Shown: piece by piece, positions 56,889 to 64,000 of the stretch
Layout of the letters: each line of letters begins with the position of its first letter
How positions within the stretch are numbered: position 1 is the first letter of the stretch
Source of the DNA: Candidatus Thalassospirochaeta sargassi
GTDB taxonomy: Bacteria > Spirochaetota > Spirochaetia > UBA9216
Length of the DNA stretch: 64,000 nt
Reading direction: 5' to 3'
Assembly: GCA_028532855.1 (NCBI GenBank)
Contig: JAQQAL010000022.1
Location: 185,763-249,762, forward strand
Made by a program: the position numbers and the translations under genes
The notes under the pieces: model-generated
What the model saw: the letters and a program-made list of their open reading frames with translations, nothing else
What the model was told of the DNA's origin: nothing
Databases searched by the model: none

Positions 56889-59525
56889 ATGGATATTAAA
56901 AAGAATACGTACTTCATTACAAATAAAGCATCCGCGAAAAAACTCCCCGAATCTTCACTGATAGGTATACGCGGCAAACAGGCTTATGATCTGATTAAAA
57001 TGGATTTACCGGTTGTACCCGGATTTATTATTAATACGGATATTTCCTCAAAAATTCAGAAAGAAGAAAATCTTATTGATAATTTTAAACAGTTTTTTGA
57101 TTACTATAAAAAACTATCCGGCAAGGTTTTTGACAGCCCTGATAACCCGATGCTGCTCAAAATAGTTATGAGTTCCAATCTTGCAATTGCAAGCTATCCA
57201 ACACTGCATAACTTCGGACTTGCCGAAAATACCTTTGAAGGCTTCAGTAAGTTTGTTGGTGAAGATTTTGCCAACCATGAAATACTTTTCATGCTTAACG
57301 GTTATCTGCAGGTAGAACTAAGAATAGCTGAACTTCTTGAAGATAATAAGACAATAGACAAGTACCGTAAAAGTCTAAGTAAGTTGAAAATACTCAATAC
57401 CGATAAAAAAATTGATTACACTAAAATTATCAGCGGTTTTAAGAATGAGCTGGATCCTGCTTTATTCAGGAGCGCCACAGAACAGCTTGAACTTGTCCTG
57501 AAGCGAATAAGTTATCTGATTGAACTTGAAGATACTGAAGATATCGGTGTGGCAATCCTTGTACAGCCTATGGTCTATGGAAACTACGGCAAGGACAGCT
57601 ATTCCGGTAATTTTACAACCCGTAACGCAATAACAGGTGAGGGAAATATTACTGGTGAATTTTTTAAAAATAAATTTAACTCCGCTGAATTCAGTGGAAA
57701 GCCCATAAAAAATATTGATAAAAAATACTTCAACGAATTTGTTGATATCGCATCTAAACTTGAGGTGGAATATCATGAAATTCGCAAGGTAGGGTTCACA
57801 ATTGAAAGCGGACGGCTTTCGCTTATAAATCAGAACCCGATAAATGAAAAATCCACTAGAGCCGATATAAAACTCCTTCTCGATCTGAATAACAAAAAGG
57901 CTATCTCGGACAAGGATGTAATTAACGGCATAAAACCCGGACAGCTTAATGAACTGCTTCACCCTGTAATTGATCTTACCTCCGTTAAAAACTTTAAAAA
58001 GGTTGAAGGCGGAATATCCGGTGCACCTGGAGCGGCAATCGGAAGAGTATTCTTCTCAACCGAGGCGCTCCTGGATGAATACAAGACTGCAAGACTTAAT
58101 GACAAAGATGACAGACTGATTCTTTGTCTGGTCTCCAGTTTTGCAGAAGATGTTAAGGCTATTGAAGTCGCATCAGGAGTTCTCTCTTCTGAAGGCGGGT
58201 ATTCAGCGCATGCCTCGGTTGTTGCCCGTCAGTACGGTAAGGTTTCTCTCGTTAATCCTGCCCTTAAAATCAGCGGCAAAAAAGCCCTAATAGGCGGTAT
58301 GACCATAAAAGAAGGAGATACCATTACCTTAAATGTTCCCGATTTTTCAGAACCGAGTATTTATTTCGGTGAAGCCGGTCTTATTCAGCCTGATCCGTCA
58401 AAAAATGGTCTTATAGAGTTTTCTAAAATCGTTAAAAAAAATATCAGTAATTTTGAGATCAGAGCTAACTGCGATAAGGCCTCCGATGCAAAATTAGCTC
58501 TTGCGTTCGGAGCTGACGGCATAGGCTTGTGCCGTACCGAACATATGTTTTTTGATGAATCTCGAATAAATGTTTTTAGAGAGATGATTTTTTCAGAAGA
58601 TGATAAAAAGCGTAAGGCTGTTCTTAAAAAGCTCAAAACCATGCAGAAAAAGGATTTTACCGAACTTTTTAAAGTTATGGATGGAAAAGAGGTAAACATC
58701 AGACTGCTTGATTCTCCTCTGCATGAATTTCTGCCTCATAATCCTTCTGAGATCAAAACATTCCTTGATTATATGAAGAAATCAACAGGAAAACCGTTTA
58801 CTGAAAAGATGTTCAAAGAGAAGGCTGAGGCGTTCAGGGAATTCAACCCCATGCTGGGACACCGCGGCTGCCGTATAGCAGTCTCCTATCCTGAAATTTA
58901 TCAGATGCAGGTAGAAGCAGTTTTTGAGGCAGCCTATGAGCTGCAGGCCAAAAAGATAAAGGTGAAACCGGAGATCATGGTTCCGATTATCATGAATGAA
59001 GCAGAGCTTAAAATGATTGTCTATGGCAAAAAGATTGAGGGTTCTCAGTATCCGGGCTTGATAGATGTAGAAAAAGAAACACGATTGCGTATGAAGGCCA
59101 AACCCATCGATTTCAAGGTCGGTACGATGATTGAGCTTCCTGCCGCTGCATTATCAGCAGGCAACATCGCACGCTATGCTGAGTTCTTTTCGTTCGGTAC
59201 AAACGACCTGACCCAGACAACCCTCGGACTATCAAGAGACGATTTTACATCATTCATGCCTGATTACACCCTGTATGATATTTTAAGTGGAAACCCTTTC
59301 CGTACCCTCGAAAAGCCGGTTAAAGAGCTTATTGCAAGGGCAATACAGCGCGGAACAATCACCAGGCCGGATCTTCTCAAGGGCCTCTGCGGTGAACACG
59401 GTGCAGCACCGGAAAATATCGAATTCTGTATAGACGTTGGATTGGACTATGTTTCATGTTCTACCTATTCAGTACCCATAGCAGCATTATCTGCCGCTCA
59501 GGTACTGCTGAAAAGAAGCGAATAA
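56889..59525 (+). CDS. ppdK: Pyruvate phosphate dikinase-like protein, degenerate N-terminal domain
   Basis: PPDK interconverts pyruvate, ATP and Pi with PEP, AMP and PPi. The 878-residue protein has the PPDK layout. The central phospho-His domain is intact (GGYSAHASVVAR, His441), as is the C-terminal PEP/pyruvate barrel: CRTEHMFF, IRLLDSPLHEFLP, NPMLGHRGCR, FFSFGTNDLTQTT, and CGEHG with catalytic Cys834. The N-terminal ATP-grasp part is weak: the Gly-rich GGKGA segment appears as GIRGKQA, the usual VRSG appears as KIVMSSN, and LQTR near the end is INQNP. ATP binding may be altered, so direction or donor could differ. Start ATG 56889. Confidence 0.8.
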   Translation: MDIKKNTYFITNKASAKKLPESSLIGIRGKQAYDLIKMDLPVVPGFIINTDISSKIQKEENLIDNFKQFFDYYKKLSGKVFDSPDNPMLLKIVMSSNLAIASYPTLHNFGLAENTFEGFSKFVGEDFANHEILFMLNGYLQVELRIAELLEDNKTIDKYRKSLSKLKILNTDKKIDYTKIISGFKNELDPALFRSATEQLELVLKRISYLIELEDTEDIGVAILVQPMVYGNYGKDSYSGNFTTRNAITGEGNITGEFFKNKFNSAEFSGKPIKNIDKKYFNEFVDIASKLEVEYHEIRKVGFTIESGRLSLINQNPINEKSTRADIKLLLDLNNKKAISDKDVINGIKPGQLNELLHPVIDLTSVKNFKKVEGGISGAPGAAIGRVFFSTEALLDEYKTARLNDKDDRLILCLVSSFAEDVKAIEVASGVLSSEGGYSAHASVVARQYGKVSLVNPALKISGKKALIGGMTIKEGDTITLNVPDFSEPSIYFGEAGLIQPDPSKNGLIEFSKIVKKNISNFEIRANCDKASDAKLALAFGADGIGLCRTEHMFFDESRINVFREMIFSEDDKKRKAVLKKLKTMQKKDFTELFKVMDGKEVNIRLLDSPLHEFLPHNPSEIKTFLDYMKKSTGKPFTEKMFKEKAEAFREFNPMLGHRGCRIAVSYPEIYQMQVEAVFEAAYELQAKKIKVKPEIMVPIIMNEAELKMIVYGKKIEGSQYPGLIDVEKETRLRMKAKPIDFKVGTMIELPAAALSAGNIARYAEFFSFGTNDLTQTTLGLSRDDFTSFMPDYTLYDILSGNPFRTLEKPVKELIARAIQRGTITRPDLLKGLCGEHGAAPENIEFCIDVGLDYVSCSTYSVPIAALSAAQVLLKRSE

Positions 59526-59611
59526 GCTTTTAAATAATACATAAAAGTTCAGTACCGGGAAACAATGATAAATAGGTTTCAATAACGGCATCATGAGTAT
59601 TGTAAAGAAAT

Positions 59612-59645
59612 AAAAAAAGCACCGGTAGTCCGGTGCTTTTTTTTT
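59612..59645. terminator. Bidirectional intrinsic terminator
   Basis: A7 then GCACCGG (59619-59625), TAGT, CCGGTGC (59630-59636), then T9. It serves ppdK on the plus strand and the 59658-60206 gene on the minus strand. The remaining 86 bases between the ppdK stop and this hairpin show nothing notable. Confidence 0.92.
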
Positions 59646-59657
59646 GTACATGGTTAA

Positions 59658-60206
59658 TTAAAAAATATTGAATTTCTTTATTGCTTCAGAAACGAGTTTC
59701 GCAGCCTCTACAGCATCACGTTTCGGCACCTGTGCTTCACGATTAAAAGTCTGAACAAAGAAATATTCGATTGTATCAATAACCTCTTCATTGTTATAAA
59801 AACACAGGGCAAAATTAATGCCTGTTGGTCTGAGTACCGTAAAAGAAGAGTAGGTTACAATAGGTTCTTTTGGAACCATAATCTTGTACTGGTTTTTTGC
59901 GTTGTGTATATTCAACTCGTTAAACCGGAAAGGAATTGAGCTGCCATGTTCCCTTGAAACAGGTTCAATATATTTTTTAGAATACATCGAAGGTTCAACC
60001 AGAACGTGGAGTTTACAGCCGTCGGTCTGAAAGGTAATCCCTTCTTCCCCGGCTGTAATGTTTTTTACTCCTCCATATGCTACAACCTCATAAATTGAGT
60101 ATGGTGTATTATTTTTAAAGAAAGATGATACAATATATCCACCTTCCTGAGGCAGCTTTCCCTCACTATAAGCCTGGAATAAATCGAGCGCTTTTATGTC
60201 AGCCAT
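59658..60206 (-). CDS. Conserved hypothetical protein (182 residues)
   Basis: I do not recognise the family. The protein is soluble, with a mostly beta core (strands GGYIVSSFF, ITFQTDGCKLHVLV, QYKIMVPKEPIVTY) and a C-terminal helix (AVEAAKLVSEAIKKF). No signal peptide. It starts at ATG 60206 with a strong ribosome-binding site (GGAGGA on the minus strand, 60216-60211) and its own promoter with an operator-like palindrome, suggesting separate regulation from the upstream TPR gene. It ends at a strong terminator. Confidence 0.6.
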   Translation of the reverse strand: MADIKALDLFQAYSEGKLPQEGGYIVSSFFKNNTPYSIYEVVAYGGVKNITAGEEGITFQTDGCKLHVLVEPSMYSKKYIEPVSREHGSSIPFRFNELNIHNAKNQYKIMVPKEPIVTYSSFTVLRPTGINFALCFYNNEEVIDTIEYFFVQTFNREAQVPKRDAVEAAKLVSEAIKKFNIF

Positions 60207-60223
60207 CTTGTCCTCCTGAAAGT

Positions 60224-60252
60224 ATTATAAAATAACGTTATTTAAATCGCAA
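60224..60252 (-). promoter_or_regulatory. Minus-strand promoter with 14-bp palindrome in the spacer
   Basis: On the minus strand TTGCGA (60252-60247) and TATAAT (60229-60224) with 17-base spacing. AAATAACGTTATTT (60230-60243) is a perfect palindrome filling most of the spacer and touching the -10, an ideal place for a repressor or spacer-reading activator. Confidence 0.7.
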
Positions 60253-60258
60253 TAATGA

Positions 60259-62151
60259 TTAATTTTTTTTTAGTTTTTCGGCTTTTTTCAGATACATATC
60301 AGCCCATTCAGCCAGACCCTTATTTTTATATATTATTCCCATATTTCTGAAAATGCGCCAATCTTTACTTCCGTTATATATACATTTCTGAAATACATTC
60401 AGTGCATCTTCATCCCTTCCGTTTCTATAAAGAGTAGCACCGTAAACCAGCAGAAGTTCTGGTGAAGGCCTCTTAAAGGCTGCAACAGCACTCTCAAGAA
60501 GAGGGATAGTCTCAGAATCCCTTCCATCCTTCCTCATACAATAAAGAAGCAGTTTTAGATAATTCTCATTATAAGGATCACTGGAAAGTATTTGTCTGTA
60601 TAAGCGAACCGCATCGGACCATTTTCCTGCTTTTCTACAACAATATGCATATTTTTGCAGTGAGGTTAAATCAACCGATGCTGAAGACAGGAGAAGCCTG
60701 AATTGCTCTGCGGCAGCAGAAAAATGGCCGTTTTTCATCAGGATCTCGGAATACTGCCGTCTTCGTATAATGTCTTCACTGAAAATGCTCAGATATTTTT
60801 TCAAAACTGCTGACAGCTGTTTTTCATTTTTTTCTTCCTCAAATACCTCTATGAGGCCCTTCCAGCCTATCTCATTATTGCTATTAATTTTTATTGCTTT
60901 TCTATATTTTCTAGCTGCCTCCCGATAATTGCCCTCGGAAAGCTCACCTCCGGCAAAGGCTGTCAGAAGCCATGGATCATCTTCCACGTTAAGATTATCT
61001 GCAGCGTCCTTCCATTGGGAATAGGGCAGAGATATTCTGCTGCTGCAAAGGACCCTGTAATATTTCGCAAACTCATCTTCCGGCGATATTTTTTCTATAT
61101 CAGATATTATTTCAAGCATTTGCTTAAAATCTTCCTGGAGCCATTTTATTACAGCCTGTCCATACATGGGTTCGACGGTATTTTTTGCCATTTCCCTTGC
61201 TCTGCTGAAGTGGTTGAACGCATCATCAAGTCTTCCGAAAATTTTCAAGCACTCTCCGGCGAGAAGATGCATGTCGGCAGTACGCGCTTTTTTCAATGAT
61301 ATTAGGGCAAAATGATGTGCAGCCCTGTAGTTCTTTTTATTCCAGAATGCCTCTGCAAGAGTTTTTTCAGAATCTTCTATGCCTTCGATAAATGATTTTA
61401 TCCCTTCCTGATCAAGATATGTTTCAAGCAGTTTAAAAGCCTCTTCCATCCTTGACGATTCAACATAGAGCTCAGCGAGCATATTTTTCAATAAAATATC
61501 ATCCGGTGATGCATCAACTGCGGCACTGATGTACGGAACAGCTTCACCCGGGCGTTTCAACTCTTTCAGGCACAAACCCGTGTAAAGCATTGTTGTAATT
61601 GAACTGTAACCCGCTTCTTCAAGAAACTGCAGAGCGTTTACAGCCGAATCATAGTTTTCAAGACGAAACTGTTTTAGGGAGTAGAGAAGAATACTGTTTA
61701 TATACATCGAATATATGCGAACATCGTCGGGAGCCTTTTCTACAGCCCGCCCTAGATATTCAACGGCTTTTGTAAATGCACCCGTTCTCATCAGCGCGTA
61801 TCCCATGTATGCAAGAGCTGGTGCAAAATTATCCCTCAGTCTAAGCGACTCCGCAAAGCAGGAAGCGGCACGGTTGAACCTTCCTGAAGCTATATATGTT
61901 CTGCCCAAATAAAAATATCCTGCGCTGGCCTTAGGTTCCCTTGATATAAAGAATCTAAACGCTATTACAGCATCCTGAAATAATTTCAGCTCATGATAAG
62001 CGCGCCCTAGATAAAGCAGAGCTTCTGTGTATTCATCAGAAATTTCCAGTACCTTCTTAAGTTTTTTTACGGCAGCGGTGTAATTTCTTTTTCTTCCATC
62101 CTCGACTGCTCTTTTCAACAGTCCTGAGGCATCGTTCTCTTTCTTTTTCAC
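60259..62151 (-). CDS. TPR-repeat protein (630 residues)
   Basis: The cytosolic protein is built almost wholly of tetratricopeptide repeats, from about residue 15 to the end (for example AAVKKLKKVLEISDEYTEAL, then SGRFNRAASCFAESLRLRD). No signal peptide or membrane helix, and no catalytic domain. The start is ATG 62151 with AAAGGTG upstream on the minus strand. It is divergent from the purB leader RNA. TPR proteins of this kind are protein-contact scaffolds; the partner is unknown. Confidence 0.8.
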   Translation of the reverse strand: MKKKENDASGLLKRAVEDGRKRNYTAAVKKLKKVLEISDEYTEALLYLGRAYHELKLFQDAVIAFRFFISREPKASAGYFYLGRTYIASGRFNRAASCFAESLRLRDNFAPALAYMGYALMRTGAFTKAVEYLGRAVEKAPDDVRIYSMYINSILLYSLKQFRLENYDSAVNALQFLEEAGYSSITTMLYTGLCLKELKRPGEAVPYISAAVDASPDDILLKNMLAELYVESSRMEEAFKLLETYLDQEGIKSFIEGIEDSEKTLAEAFWNKKNYRAAHHFALISLKKARTADMHLLAGECLKIFGRLDDAFNHFSRAREMAKNTVEPMYGQAVIKWLQEDFKQMLEIISDIEKISPEDEFAKYYRVLCSSRISLPYSQWKDAADNLNVEDDPWLLTAFAGGELSEGNYREAARKYRKAIKINSNNEIGWKGLIEVFEEEKNEKQLSAVLKKYLSIFSEDIIRRRQYSEILMKNGHFSAAAEQFRLLLSSASVDLTSLQKYAYCCRKAGKWSDAVRLYRQILSSDPYNENYLKLLLYCMRKDGRDSETIPLLESAVAAFKRPSPELLLVYGATLYRNGRDEDALNVFQKCIYNGSKDWRIFRNMGIIYKNKGLAEWADMYLKKAEKLKKN

Positions 62152-62184
62152 CTTTTTAGATTAACACATCAACAATTAAATAGC

Positions 62185-62213
62185 TTGCGTTATTTATATA
62201 GAAATGCTATAAA
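62185..62213 (+). promoter_or_regulatory. Promoter of the purB leader
   Basis: TTGCGT (62185-62190) and TATAAA (62208-62213) with 17-base spacing, plus an extended -10 TG (62205-62206). Transcription would start near 62220, far upstream of ATG 62509, giving a leader of almost 290 bases. Confidence 0.7.
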
Positions 62214-62338
62214 TAATGATACGGATTTTCTCCGAACCTGTTTTTCTAAGGTTTCAGCTATGAAATGCCGGTCGATGGGTAATATTGGAAACGTTATTGC
62301 CTCCCGTTTGGAAAGGAGAGGGATTATGGCAGGAACTA

Positions 62339-62374
62339 GACCCGCTCCCTTTTCAGGTTGCGGGTTCTTTTTTT
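62339..62374 (+). terminator. Terminator 1 of the purB leader
   Basis: ACCCGC (62340-62345), 14-base loop, GCGGGT (62360-62365), then TCTTTTTTT. It would release an RNA of about 155 nt. Its left arm overlaps the long antiterminator pairing. Confidence 0.75.
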
Positions 62375-62395
62375 ATCCGTTCCACTCGAATTTAC

Positions 62396-62471
62396 GGGTC
62401 TATCGCATATGGTTTGTATATAGTTTCCACCATAATCCTTCCGTATATAAATCGCGTTAGACCCTTTTTTT
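62396..62471 (+). terminator. Terminator 2 of the purB leader
   Basis: GGGTCTA-T-CGC (62396-62406) pairs with GCG-T-TAGACCC (62454-62464), followed by T7 (62465-62471). The arm GGGTCTA can instead pair with the upstream TAGACCC at 62337-62343. The hairpin ends 37 bases before the purB ATG. Confidence 0.65.
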
Positions 62472-62508
62472 AGCTTCACATTATTTAGACTTTCTGATAC
62501 ATTTCGGT

Positions 62509-63942
62509 ATGGAAGATAAGAGCATTTTCAGAAACATATCGCCCCTGGATCACAGGTATTATTTATCAAACAAAGCAGTTTTCGACGATCTCGCTGATTA
62601 CATCAGTGAAGAAGCAAGCATTATGTATTGTATCAAGGCTGAAGCAGCCCTCCTGAAGAGTCATATGAGCCTTCAGGGTGATAAATACAGCGGACTTTTC
62701 GATGAAGTAGACAAACTTAGCAACTCAATAAAGCCTGAAGAAGTATATGCTGAAGAAGAAAAAACACAGCATAACATCAGAGCCCTTGTAAACGTCATGA
62801 AATCAAAAGTTCCTGATGAACTGAAACCCTTTATACATCTCGGTGCTACATCAGTCGACATACTGGATACAGCATCATCAATGAAATACAGAGATGCAGT
62901 CAGAAACGTTATACTGCCTCAGCTTATTATTCTTGAAAACCAGCTGGCTGAAATTGCCGGGAACGAAGCATACACCCCCCAGGTGGGACGAACTCATGGA
63001 CAGCATGCGGTACCAATCACCCTTGGTTTTGCATTATCAGAATATGTTTCCAGACTTGGAAAATCCATAATTGAGATTGAAAGACTTTCAAAGAACCTTC
63101 GCGGCAAACTCGCTGGTGCGGTCGGTTCGTATAATTCAACCAGTATGATAGTTAAAGATCCCTTCGCACTTGAAGAAAAATATCTTGATTATCTTGGTCT
63201 GGAGGCCTCTGAACATTCAACGCAGATGGTTGAACCTGAATACCTTCTTAGGCTACTCACAGAAATAAATACAGCATTTGGTGTACTGGCTAATCTTGCT
63301 GATGACCTCCGTAATCTTCAGAGATCAGAAATTTCCGAACTCAGGGAAATGTTCACAGCTACCCAGGTAGGCTCTTCGACTATGCCCCAGAAAAGGAATC
63401 CATGGAATTCTGAACATGTAAAAAGCTTGTGGAAAGCCTTCAGTCCGCGGGTTGTAACTTTTTTTATGGATCAGATAAGCGAACATCAGAGAGACCTGTC
63501 TAACTCAGCATCTACAAGATTTATTGCAGACTATCTTGCCGGTTTTACAGCAGCCGTCGCACGTATGATAAAGATAACAGCCACTCTCTATGTAGATAAA
63601 GACAGACTAAAGGCTAATCTGAGTTTTACAGGTGATCTTGTTCTTGCAGAAGCCGCTTACATTCTTCTTTCCTGTGCTGGTGAACCCGACGCCCACGAGG
63701 TTATTAGAAAGGTTACCCTTAAATGTGAGGAAAACAATTCAACCCTAGCTGTGGAGCTTCCCAAGGATCCTCAAACCTGGAAGCTTATTTCTGATCAGCT
63801 GATGGATACTGCCGCTATCGACGCACTTGAGTTTTTCTCTAAACCCGAACTTTACCGCGGTAAAGCTGCCGAAAAAGCTGAGATTATATCAGCAAAATAT
63901 AAAAACAGTATGAAAAAACTCGAGGAGATACTTAAGAAATGA
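62509..63942 (+). CDS. purB: Adenylosuccinate lyase
   Basis: PurB catalyses two purine steps: SAICAR to AICAR, and adenylosuccinate to AMP. The 477-residue protein belongs to the fumarase/aspartase superfamily, with GATSVDILDTAS (about residues 115-126), GRTHGQHAVP (about 162-171, catalytic His) and the mobile signature loop GSSTMPQKRNPW (about 288-299). ATG 62509 has no clear Shine-Dalgarno sequence. Its TGA overlaps the guaB ATG in an ATGA junction. A long leader with competing terminators lies directly upstream and likely controls it. Confidence 0.95.
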   Translation: MEDKSIFRNISPLDHRYYLSNKAVFDDLADYISEEASIMYCIKAEAALLKSHMSLQGDKYSGLFDEVDKLSNSIKPEEVYAEEEKTQHNIRALVNVMKSKVPDELKPFIHLGATSVDILDTASSMKYRDAVRNVILPQLIILENQLAEIAGNEAYTPQVGRTHGQHAVPITLGFALSEYVSRLGKSIIEIERLSKNLRGKLAGAVGSYNSTSMIVKDPFALEEKYLDYLGLEASEHSTQMVEPEYLLRLLTEINTAFGVLANLADDLRNLQRSEISELREMFTATQVGSSTMPQKRNPWNSEHVKSLWKAFSPRVVTFFMDQISEHQRDLSNSASTRFIADYLAGFTAAVARMIKITATLYVDKDRLKANLSFTGDLVLAEAAYILLSCAGEPDAHEVIRKVTLKCEENNSTLAVELPKDPQTWKLISDQLMDTAAIDALEFFSKPELYRGKAAEKAEIISAKYKNSMKKLEEILKK

Positions 63943-64000
63943 ATATAATTGAATCTTTAAGTTATGATGACGTGCTTCTTGTTCCGGGTCATTCAGATGT
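63939..64000 (+). CDS. guaB: IMP dehydrogenase, N-terminal fragment (runs off window)
   Basis: The first 20 codons read MNIIESLSYDDVLLVPGHSD, matching the N-terminus of IMP dehydrogenase (usual LTFDDVLLVP). IMPDH oxidises IMP to XMP, the committed step to GMP. ATG 63939 overlaps the purB stop by 4 bases, so both purine branches from IMP (AMP by PurB, GMP by GuaB) appear to be expressed together. The rest lies beyond the window. Confidence 0.85.
   Translation, partial: MNIIESLSYDDVLLVPGHSD

Larger units (their letters stand above)
62220..62471 (+). ncRNA. Structured leader RNA of purB with competing terminator folds
   Basis: The 357 bases between the divergent genes hold no plausible ORF but rich secondary structure. 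The 5' part (62220-62318) has several small hairpins (CGGA/TCCG 62222-62234, AACCT/AGGTT 62235-62253, GGTAAT/ATTGCC near 62279-62301, CTCC/GGAG 62301-62318) that could form a sensing domain. Then 62318-62338 can pair with 62421-62441 (19 pairs with one 2x2 loop), and TAGACCCG (62337-62344) with CGGGTCTA (62395-62402). This fold excludes both terminators at 62339-62374 and 62396-62471. The layout is that of a riboswitch or attenuator for purB-guaB. I recognise no known aptamer; a 6S-like or independent small RNA of about 155 nt is an alternative. Confidence 0.65.

Noticed and set aside
62220..62374. Purine, ZTP, PRPP, THF or c-di-GMP riboswitch, tmRNA, SRP RNA or RNase P RNA
   Set aside because: None of the conserved core sequences I know for these was recognised. 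6S RNA could not be excluded without a covariance search.
62185..62473. Open frames of 91 and 62 codons in the purB leader
   Set aside because: They run through two terminator hairpins and T-runs, lack ribosome-binding sites and have no protein-like composition.

Overview
The window looks like a chromosomal core segment of a free-living spirochaete of the Spirochaetaceae/Treponemataceae type. The evidence is a cytoplasmic filament gene (cfpA, 53756-55813) flanked by a pyruvate phosphate dikinase-like gene on one side and a von Willebrand A plus pallilysin-related cluster on the other. From memory this is the neighbourhood seen in Treponema pallidum (about TP0746-TP0751). A spirochaete-style V-type ATPase operon, an LptD-like protein next to uvrA, and many TPR and signal-peptide proteins fit the same picture. 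Purine genes (purH split in two, purB, guaB) argue against a host-restricted treponeme. Base composition is AT-rich and even. I see no insertion sequence, prophage, CRISPR array, rRNA or tRNA.

Layout. 1-340: truncated pentapeptide-repeat gene on the minus strand. 378-5125: Zn-ribbon protein, murI, rsgA, mutS2 and a small conserved protein. 5225-12350: V-ATPase operon (E, DUF2764, A, B, D, I, K) ending in a terminator. 12354-20591: ispG, TPR, uvrA, lptD. 20640-27026: phoH, yqfF (HD phosphodiesterase), ybeY, CBS/CorC, TPR. 27189-30208: glycolytic gap-pgk-tpiA and terminator. 30225-41538: secG, parvulin, nusB, TPR, map, HtrA, phosphoribosyltransferase and a 1690-residue surface protein. 41539-43434 (minus): lipoprotein and outer-membrane barrel. 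43550-49967: split purH, LCP transferase, miaB, LapA-like, SPOR protein. 49961-53610 (minus): vWA, DHH phosphoesterase, pallilysin-related lipoprotein. 53756-59525: cfpA, conserved protein, ppdK. 59658-62151 (minus): two conserved genes. 62185-64000: a structured leader RNA with competing terminators, then purB and the start of guaB.

Genes are tightly packed, often overlapping by 4-26 bases, so most are likely co-transcribed and translationally coupled. TTG starts are common and one CTG start is likely. The most interesting items are the purB leader RNA, an AT-hook-like basic tail on CfpA, a 15-A tract at the cfpA promoter, the two-gene purH with altered IMP cyclohydrolase motif, the degenerate ATP-grasp half of the PPDK-like protein, and the reduced V-ATPase whose rotor subunit keeps the sodium-ligand pattern.
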